Shown here piece after piece: positions 1 to 8,100 of a DNA stretch of 64,000 nt (positions within the stretch are counted from its first letter, which is position 1; every line of letters begins with the position of its first letter). The position numbers and the translations under genes are program-made. This stretch comes from Flavobacteriales bacterium UBA952 (lineage in GTDB: Bacteria; Bacteroidota; Bacteroidia; Flavobacteriales_D; Crocinitomicaceae): contig CAJJBU010000018.1 in NCBI GenBank assembly GCA_905182495.1, positions 60,584-124,583 of the forward strand, written 5' to 3'. Below the pieces are notes generated by a model that saw nothing but the letters and a program-made list of their open reading frames with translations, did no database searches and had not been told where the DNA came from.

Positions 1-1
1 T

Positions 2-439
2 ATCCCAGTTGAAAAAAACAATGAATCTGTGATTACATTGGATCAAATCAGGTCTGTTGATATAGCTCCAGATGTAGAGGCCATTTTGATCCGAACATTA
101 CCAAACGGAAGTGATAAAAAGACATTTAATTACACGGGTTCGAACCCCCCTTTTATTCATGCTGACGTAGCTATGTTCTTAATCGAAAATGGGATCAATC
201 ATCTTTTGGTCGACCTCCCCTCTGTTGATAAAGAGCAGGATGACGGCAAGCTCGCTTTCCACCACGCTTTTTGGAATGTTCCTAAAAACCCGAATACGAT
301 CCGGACGATTACAGAATTTATATTTGTACCCACGGAAGTTGAGGACGGACACTATGTTTTAGAATTACAGATGAGTTCTTTTAAGAATGACGCTTGTCCA
401 AGCCGTCCGGTTTTATACCGTCGGGAACAAAATCAATAA
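2..439 (+). CDS. Cyclase-family metal-dependent hydrolase, 3' part
   Basis: The frame is open to the left edge, so the N-terminus is missing; the GTG at 29 is probably internal. The visible part has features of the C-terminal half of the cyclase/kynurenine formamidase-like family: a GINHLLVDLPSVD segment, a LAFHHAFW segment with two histidines, an ITEFIFVP strand, and an ending of the type DACPSRPVLY. Family members hydrolyse amide or ester bonds using a metal held by an HxGTHxDxP motif, which would lie in the missing part, so catalytic competence cannot be judged. The substrate is unknown. The stop codon lies about 14 bases before the first structured RNA-like element. Confidence 0.8.
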   Translation: MPVEKNNESVITLDQIRSVDIAPDVEAILIRTLPNGSDKKTFNYTGSNPPFIHADVAMFLIENGINHLLVDLPSVDKEQDDGKLAFHHAFWNVPKNPNTIRTITEFIFVPTEVEDGHYVLELQMSSFKNDACPSRPVLYRREQNQ

Positions 440-452
440 AATGGTGAGACCA

Positions 453-595
453 AGGTAAGGACAGGACTTCTCACACAATTGGTCCAAGGTGGACCATGCT
501 AAAACTATTAAACTCTTATCATTAGATGATACAAATCCAGCTTCTCCAAGCAAGATTTTAAGTGTTGCGTGAGAAGAGGCCTGTTTATCCTTAAG
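453..595. ncRNA. Structured RNA-like element, diverged copy 0
   Basis: This is a diverged relative of the three tandem copies to its right. It keeps the same fold: an outer ACAGG/CCTGT pairing (461-465 with 580-584), an 8-bp stem CTTCTCAC/GTGAGAAG (467-474 with 569-576), a hairpin GGTCC-AAGGT-GGACC (481-495), the conserved single-stranded CTAAAACTATTAAACTCTTA (499-518), and a hairpin GCTT-CTCC-AAGC (540-551). Base changes in the stems are compensated on both sides relative to the other copies. It has an additional hairpin TATCAT-TAG-ATGATA (517-531). No terminator hairpin lies to its left, so the strand is not decided. Confidence 0.5.
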
Positions 596-663
596 TACAA
601 AGGTATGAAAATTTTATAAGTTTTGGAATTTTAGATACAGATATTCAATTAATTTAAATAACT

Positions 664-686
664 AAAAAAGGCCCCGAAAGGCCTTT
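664..686 (-). terminator. Intrinsic terminator of RNA copy 1
   Basis: AAAGGCC (667-673) pairs with GGCCTTT (680-686) around a CCGAAA loop. Read on the minus strand, the hairpin is followed by six T. The plus-strand side has only TTT followed by mixed sequence, so termination should be stronger for minus-strand transcripts. Confidence 0.6.
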
Positions 687-856
687 GTATTGATTGTTTG
701 TGTTACTGCAAGTTATAAATAAGGTACAGGAACTTCTTATGCAAATGACCCAAGATGGGTCTACTAAAACTATTAAACTCTTATCAAACTAGAAAACTGC
801 TTCTCCAAGCAGCTAAAATTTCGCATAAGAAGTAGCCTGTGTCTCTCCTTATTTCA
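664..856 (-). ncRNA. Putative structured small RNA, copy 1
   Basis: The copy can fold into one long arm: AAATAAGG (717-724) with CCTTATTT (847-854), ACAGG (726-730) with CCTGT (836-840), and an 11-bp stem (732-742 with 823-833), extended by AAAT/ATTT. The arm encloses two small hairpins, GACCC-AAGAT-GGGTC (747-761) and CTGCTT-CTCC-AAGCAG (797-812), joined by an A/T-rich linker conserved in copies 0-2. No convincing reading frame is present. The minus strand is preferred because the 3' end then falls on a GC hairpin followed by a T-run at 664-686. Promoter and exact ends are unknown. Possible relatives are the flavobacterial 6S-Flavo or Flavo-1 RNA families; this was not testable here. Confidence 0.5.
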
Positions 857-961
857 TAACTAAGGTAGGTTACTTGTTTGGGTCTATTGAGCCAGAATGA
901 ATATTCCATTGAAGTTCTCGAAAGTAAATGGGCAATGGTTTATTATTTGAGTTTTGGGCAT

Positions 962-985
962 AAAAAAAGGCCCCGAAAGGCCTTT
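962..985 (-). terminator. Intrinsic terminator of RNA copy 2
   Basis: This is the same hairpin as at 664-686 (966-972 with 979-985), with a run of seven A on the plus strand at 962-968, i.e. seven T at the 3' end of a minus-strand transcript. Confidence 0.6.
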
Positions 986-1155
986 GTATTGATTGTTTGT
1001 GTTACTGCAAGTTATAAATAAGGTACAGGAACTTCTTATGCAAATGACCCAAGGTGGGTCTACTAAAACTATTAAACTCTTATCAAACTAGAAAACTGCT
1101 TCTCCAAGCAGCTAAAATTTCGCATAAGAAGTAAGCCTGTGTCTCTCCTTATTTC
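962..1155 (-). ncRNA. Putative structured small RNA, copy 2
   Basis: This is nearly identical to copy 1, with the same arm and two hairpins (first hairpin GACCC-AAGGT-GGGTC at 1046-1060). The differences seen are one base in that hairpin loop, one extra A near 1133 and one change in the downstream spacer near 1229. All paired bases are preserved. The terminator hairpin at 962-985 would end a minus-strand transcript. Confidence 0.5.
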
Positions 1156-1261
1156 ATAACTAAGGTAGGTTACTTGTTTGGGTCTATTGAGCCAGAATGA
1201 ATATTCCATTGAAGTTCTCGAAAGTAAAGGGGCAATGGTTTATTATTTGAGTTTTGGGCAT

Positions 1262-1285
1262 AAAAAAAGGCCCTGAAAGGCCTTT
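1262..1285 (-). terminator. Intrinsic terminator of RNA copy 3
   Basis: Same hairpin (1266-1272 with 1279-1285) with one loop change (C to T at 1274) and seven T on the minus strand. It would also end transcripts coming from the acetyltransferase gene upstream. Confidence 0.6.
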
Positions 1286-1449
1286 GTATTGATTGTTTGT
1301 GTTACTGCAAGTTATAAATAAGGTACAGGAACTTCTTATGCAAGTGACTCAAAAAGGGCCGATTAATAATAACTCTTACGAATTATAAAACTACTTCTCC
1401 AAGCAGCTAACATTTTGCATAAGAAGCAACCTGAGTCTCTCCTTATTTC
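1262..1449 (-). ncRNA. Putative structured small RNA, copy 3 (diverged)
   Basis: The left part is identical to copies 1 and 2 up to about 1343; the rest is diverged. The main arm is kept and lengthened: CTTCTTATGCAA (1332-1343) pairs perfectly with TTGCATAAGAAG (1415-1426), and the outer AAATAAGG/CCTTATTT (1316-1323 with 1441-1448) is intact. The two inner hairpins are weaker, and the second carries a mismatch. It lies about 107 bases downstream of the minus-strand acetyltransferase gene, so it could also be read through from that gene. Confidence 0.45.
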
Positions 1450-1555
1450 AAACCTAAAATAGGTACTTACATGGATCAAGATGATCGGAATGAATATATA
1501 GTCACTCTGAATGAGTATTAGTGCCTTTTGAATTATTATTGAGTGTTATTTGAGA

Positions 1556-2005
1556 TCAGTATTTGAAATTGAGACGGCCATTTATCCATTGCCCATCTAG
1601 TTCAGCACTGTGTTTTACGTAAAAGTCAATAGCAGGTTTATTCCAGTCTAATACTTGCCAATCCATACGTCTTACTTTTTTTAATTTTGCAATGTCGATT
1701 ACGGCATTGTAGAGTTTAGATCCAACACCTTGTTGACGCGCATTTTCTTTTACATAAAAGTCTTCCAAGTAAAGGCAATGACCTTTCCAGGTAGAATAAG
1801 ACATGTAATACAGTGCAAAACCAATAATTTCATTTTTTTTTTCAGCAACTATAGCATGACATATTTTTTCATGAAAAAGATGATTGCAAAGTTCTTGTTC
1901 GTTGTTAACAACCTCATCGGGTTCTTTTTCATAAAGTGCTAACTCCTTTATCATAGAAAAGATGTCCTTTTCATCTCCAGGTTTAGCTTCTCGTATTAGA
2001 ATCAT
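1556..2005 (-). CDS. GNAT-family acetyltransferase, diamine/thialysine type
   Basis: A 149-residue single-domain GNAT protein. The N-terminus IREAKPGDEKDI, the conserved LYLEDFYVKENARQQGVGSK segment (motif A, acetyl-CoA pyrophosphate loop QQGVGS) and the WQVLDWNKPAIDFY segment match the spermidine/spermine N1-acetyltransferase and thialysine N-acetyltransferase branch. It probably transfers acetyl from acetyl-CoA to a primary amine on a small molecule in the cytoplasm. The exact substrate is not readable from sequence. The ATG lies 94 bases after the present sprA stop, but it overlaps the restored sprA frame by ATGA, which suggests it is the last gene of the maeB-ruvA-sprA transcript. Confidence 0.85.
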   Translation of the reverse strand: MILIREAKPGDEKDIFSMIKELALYEKEPDEVVNNEQELCNHLFHEKICHAIVAEKKNEIIGFALYYMSYSTWKGHCLYLEDFYVKENARQQGVGSKLYNAVIDIAKLKKVRRMDWQVLDWNKPAIDFYVKHSAELDGQWINGRLNFKY

Positions 2006-2109
2006 TGTACACCGGCTAAATTGAACCTTATTTTAAAGCCAGTATTTATATTTCCCGTTGGGTAGCTGGTTTGAACTTTTGGCGTATTCAGATTTTGATC
2101 ATAATAAAA
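2002..2109 (-). other. Out-of-frame 3' end of sprA (one-base frameshift)
   Basis: On the minus strand sprA reads FNIDVLL and then stops at 2099-2101. Removing one T from the TTTT run (AAAA at 2106-2109 on plus) makes the frame continue as DVYYDQNLNTPKVQTSYP, then about 17 more residues ending KIRFNLAGVQ, with TGA at 2002-2004. This tail resembles the usual SprA C-terminus, in which a YYDQxxNTP motif is followed by a last beta-strand. The restored stop overlaps the acetyltransferase start by four bases. Either the deposited sequence has a homopolymer error or the gene has a real frameshift. Confidence 0.8.
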
Positions 2110-5100
2110 CATCAATGTTAAATTGTTTTGGAAGATCAGCCGATATTTTTATTGCTATCGTCTTTTGTCCAGCAGTGGCTTGATTGGTGTTTTCTACTAT
2201 TTTTCTTATTACCGTTAAGTTATCCCTGAATGAGAAGTCGAACTTGATATTGACATCACTAGATTTAACATTCCTAAATGGGAGCTTTACGTCTTTAATT
2301 CTGGCCGCAGTCCCAATAACGATTTCTTCTGATAAGGACTCTGTTACTTGGTTGTTGCTCAAGGCGAGGGTAGAGTTTCGGTCTTTCTTGTACTCAAATC
2401 TTGTCTGTAGGGTATGACTTCCGATAATCCACTTTGCATCAATACCTATTAAAGGAGAAAAGCGTTCACTTATAACGACATTTTGAATTTGCATATTCGG
2501 AATGTAATTATTGTTGATGTCTAAGGCGATGAGATGGCCTTGTGCATCGGACTCCGAGTTTAGGTTGGTCTGCATTCCATTTAATGATACCGTTGAGCTG
2601 TAACCATGTCTTAGAATAAAGGATTTTAAAATTTTCTTAGTGAATTTATATTTGGTAAGACCACTATAATTTACAGACCAATTTGGTAAAGGGGCGCTTT
2701 GGAGTGGATCAATATTCCGGCTGTTTACAGGCGAATTATTAAAAGCAGTCATAAATGATCCAAGCACAACGTCTTGTTGACTTCCCGAATACCCTTCGTA
2801 GTAACCACCAGAACTATTTAATGAGGAGTTCGCATTTTGACTTCCAATTAATTGAGAAACTTCTGCTCGATTGTCTAAGAGGTTCTGAAACACACTGGAT
2901 TGGTACTGTGAACCTTGTTTAATGAAACTGGTTCCTAAGGTTATTGTCGAATACGTTAGGGTAGAGGTCTGAAATTGGCTTTGTCCCTCAAAAACAGACG
3001 TGCTTTCATTCCATCGGTAGAACTCACCAGAATTGTTGGAATAATTTCGATTCAAATTAAGGTCTATATTGACGTCTTTAAAGGGCTCTAAGGTCGCTCT
3101 CATTGTAAGATTAGACGAATGCGTTATGGCATATTGCGAATTTAAATTCTCATTTTGAATCAACCAATTGTTTTCGGTAGCCAAAGTAGAAACACTGTAT
3201 TTGTTTTTTCTTCCAAAAACGTCATACCCTTGTTGACCAAATACAAAGCCGCTTAGTTGAGTGGTCGCATTGTTCATTCCTAAGAACCTTGACTCTTCTG
3301 CATATCCTGGAAGAATGGTTCCGTCATTTAAAGCATACGTCCCAGATATATTTCTAACGGTCATAATTATTCTTGCAAAGAAGCCCAAGATTTTAGGAAC
3401 CTTCCTTTTAACACGCTCTTCAGCACGAACCTTTCTCTTGTTTGCTCTGTTCTTTTTCTTGTATGCTTTTAGCTCCTCTCGATTCATTGAGTCAAGTGGT
3501 TTATCTGGTTCAAGATCCTCTACGATAATCCATTCCCATTTTGTTTTTTCAGGTTCTTCGCTGCTCTCTTTTTCGCCTGAGTTTTTACTACCTGGGCCAG
3601 ATCTAGGATTCATCCTCCCTGAAGAATTACGGCCATTAGATAAGATCTTCTTAAAGAAAGGAACCTTGTTATATAGATTCACGAAGTTTGCCTGAGAGGT
3701 AATATTAATTGTTCTACTGTTTTGAATTGTATTTCCGTAGTCGCTTTGGCCTAATGGGGCTCGCGCCCAATTGTAACCGCCTGTGTATTTAACATTGGCA
3801 TTCATCCAGTTGGTTAGTGGGAATTTATCAAAAGGAATTTTGTAATTAATCGTTATGTTCTGATTGTAATTCATTGTTCGACCTAAGGAAGTCATTTGAG
3901 ATCTAATTGTATCTAAAAACTCTTGATAACCTTCGGGATTTGAATTACGGTCAACGCCATTATTCCCTTCCTCAAAAATAGCTTGATTCCTGGCACTAAA
4001 TGTTGTTTTCAGGTTTCGTGTAATGTCATACCCGACTTGGTAGTTCCTATTCCAATCGAATCTCTTTAAAAATATGGGATCGAATTCATAATCAGGAACA
4101 AGATTGTTTCTTACTTGTCTTTCGTTATATATTCTAGAATAATCATTTGTAAATGAAATATTCTTAGGCATGAAGTACAAATTAAAGTCTTTTACAAGCT
4201 TCAGGTATTTTGATTTCTGAACGGGTTTCCATTTCTTAAAGGGCTGAAATGGTTTGCCCTTAAAAGTGTAATTATAGTTTAAGGCTCCGGTCCATGTTTT
4301 CGTCAGGTCTTTTTTTGTATTAAAGTCTTTCTGAAGATTTTCAGAATACGCGTAGCTCGCTGCCCAGTTCGAAATTCGCCAAAAATGCTTTTTACTTCCC
4401 GCCTTTGCCTCTTTGCGTACATTACTGAAATTGAATGATTTTCGTTCATTAAAATCTTGTCCAAGTTTTTGTCTTTCTCGTCTCGTCGCGTCGTCATAAT
4501 ACGAGAGCTTTATATCGGGATTGAAGGGGTCGTATTCAGGGTTTACTATTCCTAAGGAATACCCATAAAAGAAAGGTAAAGATACTCTTGCTTGCTTACC
4601 GAAAAACTGACCGAGCTGAACTGTTGTGTTTAAGTCAAATCCAATTTGTTCATTTCGTTGCCTGTCTTGGACTCTGCTATCTACACTACCCCAGTTGATA
4701 CCTGAGTAGTTTCCTGAGGCATTTATATTGGCGAAATCGGCAAGTTTTAATTGCATCTGTCCCACAGCTGCTGATCCTCCTTCGCTAACAAAGTCAGTAA
4801 GTCTTAATTCATTGACCCAAACATTTACGCACTCTGCATCTCCGTCATCGGGCTGCCAAATATTATTGGGGTCATTCTTGAGCGGGTTTCGCACCCCAAT
4901 CATGATCGTTCTCAGACCTTGGAGGTTAGGGCTTCCCTTGACTTTAATTCTTCTCTGGTTGTTTTTCGGATCTATTTTGGAGTACTCGACGATATAAGAA
5001 ATCCCATTTCCACCAGCTTCGACAATTGAATTCCGTTCCCTTTTAAGATCTATTAAATCATCAAAAATAATCTCTAGGTCATTTGTTGCTGGCCAAATAT

Positions 5101-8100
5101 CTTCTGGATTATTTTTTTGCCACTCCGTCACATCCATGGGTAGCTCGTATTCGTAGTAGTTGTCAACAAAATCGGTTCCAAGGCGCACAAATAGGGTTAA
5201 TTCATGATTGTCAAGTGTGTTTGGAATCACCTCTTCAGCATGAACAAACATCTTTAACTTCTTGTAGGTACGCACATCAAATTGTACATTTCTATAGGCG
5301 GCTCTTGCATCACCATCTTGTAGGTTACAGATTTCAAGGACAAGTGACTGTTCGTTTAATTCTCTTGGATAAGGCTGCGAAGGATCTACTTCTCTAACGA
5401 TTCCAGGAGGAACCTTGTAATTGATCGGTTCACGTTGCTCATTTTCTTGCACATTAACTGCCCCAATATTAAACGATGTTAAATTGGGATCTGTTTGTAC
5501 ACTAAGCCCCGGTTGCGTTAAATCCTCGTTGAATCTTCTCCATTCTCCTCGAATTAATTCAAGTCTCGCAAACCGGACGACAACTTCTTCGTCAAAGTTC
5601 TTTAAGAACATACGCATAAAACGAATAGATCGAAAATCTTGAATACCGTTTACGCGCTTTTCATAATCTGTGATTGGAACCTTGAACTGGTACCATGTTT
5701 CTGTTTTATTACCGCTTGTGAAAACCTGCTTATTCGTGATGAAGTTATTGCCTTCTTGCATGTCGTTTTTTCGCAAACTGACCTTGTACTGAAAGTAGCT
5801 CTCTGTTTCGGAAAGGTTGTTGTCTTGATTGATGTCTTCGATATCAGGCATATTGGTGGCTTGAGTCGGATATCCATCAGCATTGGCAAGGTCAGACATT
5901 TCTGTCGTTGGAGAATTCCCCTCCATTCCGTTGTATTTTTTATAACGCTTTAAAATATCTGCTTCAGCATTATCATAATTATCATCTAAATAATAATTAT
6001 AGTCATCGTTAGAGGGGTCGTTGATGAATTCGTTTTTAGTGGTGGCATTCATATTAGGGTGGTTCTCTACCCAAGAAACAAAATCATCGAAGGCTATAGC
6101 CTCTTGGTCATTATTCCATCCGTCTAATCCTACATCTTGATTGAGCCGAGAATCTGGATCATTATCAAATGCATTTACTACGACTTGTTGTGTTGAAATT
6201 CTAGCCCAATCCGTTGTGTCAATATTATCATCAAGGGACACACTTTGAGTCGGCAATCCGTTTTCAAAACTTTTTCGAGAGTCAGGCAAGACATCCTCTG
6301 AGATATTCCCTAGATTAAAATACAAGTCCCCCCCATTATGAACGGCATTACTGTCAACGGCTTCTGCATCTTCATTGAACGGATCTAAAACCCAAAATTG
6401 AATAAACTCTATATTGGCTACTTCAAAATCATTGGTTGTTAATCCTCTCATGATTCCTCCCCATCGTTCTTCTGGGTCAATAAATTGACCAACGGAATCT
6501 ACGGTGTTGGTCGTATCATAATTATACATTCCTCGCTCTTTAGGGTAGTAGGCTAAATCTAGTATTGGAATATTGGTAATACTACCGTAGGGAGGTTCAT
6601 TTAATGGGAAAATATCAGTTATTTGTACCTGTCGGACTCTGCTATCAGTTGTAATAGCTCCACCATTTTGTTGAATGTGATCTGGAGTCAAAGAGGTTCC
6701 TTGAAAAAAAACAGGATCAACAACATACCAGGCTGTTTTCGCACGTTTAAAGCCGGCGGTTAAATCCTTTTTGGATGCCTCAGGGAATAAGTCAGGTTGG
6801 CCTTGCGGTATAGAGGCCAATCTCCAAGCTGTAACATTTCTTAGGTCAATAGAGCTTTGTGATGCTTCAAAGTCATCAATATATGATGTGCCTTCTTTTT
6901 CAATGGCTTTCGGTTGTCCAGGAATTAAGTGTGCAAATTCCCCTGTAAAAGAAAGAGTCGACATCTGTTTTGTTGAAATAACGGGAAGTAGGTCAACTAA
7001 TTTCGTTAAAAATGGAACATCCGTTCGTAAAGCGATATCTGCACCAATGACATTGTTTTTAAAAGGTTCACTACCAAAATCGACTTTCTGGGTGACAGGT
7101 CGTTCCATCATTCGAATCCAAGTTGCCCCTAATTTCAAACGATCGCTAAATCTATATTGATATCGACCGCCCATCATTGAGCGAGCTTGGAACCCGAACA
7201 CTGAATTACTTTCAATAGAAATCTTTATAGGTGTATTGGATTCAAGAATACCGGTATTTAAGATTTTTACTCTACCAAAGGAATAATCGACCGTGTAATC
7301 CACACCTTCGATTAGCCTTATCCCACCAGCAGTGACAGAAACCGACCCTTCTGGTACCGACATCACATTGAGGGAGATATCAGAAGTAATTGAGGACTGG
7401 TACTCTCCTTTAAAGACGAATCTATTTTTACTAGGTATTTGCTGGGCTGCTGTTTTCGTTGAATCGTATAATTCATAGAAAGCTATTTTATCTACATTGA
7501 TTTGTGGAATCCCGGCATCCGTTAATTTATTCGCTAATGTTTGACCAAAAGGCTCCACGGTTGAAAAGAAAATTCGCCCATTTTTTTTATTGATTGTACC
7601 TCCATTGTCAATTTTGTTTTGAACCTGATTGAATGGCGCAAAGTCAAATACACCATCCGAAAATGGTTGGTTGTTCTGATTGATCTTATCCATGTCAATC
7701 AAGGTTACAATTTGCTTTTTGTCAACGCCGTCAAAAGGAATAATGGGAAGTTCAACAGAAGTTTCAGGGTTATTGTAAAGAATGTCAATTTTAAAGCCCA
7801 GTTGGTCCACTTGGTATGCGCCAATGGAATAAACGTTTTTCATCATCAGGTCCCAAACTTTGTTTTTCGGGTTGGTAATGGTCGGTTTTAGCAGTTTTAA
7901 AATAAGTGCATCTTGACCACTAGAACCATCCGTGGAAAACTCACCAATCTGATAGGTCTCCCCTCTATAAGTGTATTCGTAAGCTACAGATAGTATTTCA
8001 TCATTATTCAAGGGGCTGTTCAATGAGATATAACCTAAAAGTGCGTTATAAGTAAAGTCGCTAGTTTCTAGCCTTCGTGCATTTTCTAACTTTTCATACT

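Larger units (their letters stand above)
664..1343. repeat. Tandem direct repeat, ~300-bp unit
   Basis: A unit of 299-300 bases starts at the A-run near 664, repeats at 962 and starts a third time at 1262, with identity lost after about 1343. The first two units differ at roughly three positions, which points to recent duplication. Each unit holds a terminator hairpin, a structured element of about 140 bases and a spacer of about 105 bases without obvious structure. The spacer could hold a promoter, but no TAnnTTTG box was found in it on the minus strand. Together with copy 0 and the tail after copy 3, this fills the gene-free stretch 440-1555. Confidence 0.9.

Noticed and set aside
453..595. 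tRNA or tmRNA-like gene
   Set aside because: No cloverleaf, T-arm GGTTCRA sequence, CCA end or tag-coding frame is present in any copy.
664..1343. CRISPR array or integron cassette array
   Set aside because: Units are ~300 bp, repeat in full including the spacers, and there are no cas or integrase genes; nothing like short repeats with unique spacers is seen.
1730..1942. Small plus-strand frame opposite the acetyltransferase gene
   Set aside because: It is a shadow frame; the minus strand carries clear GNAT motifs over the same stretch.
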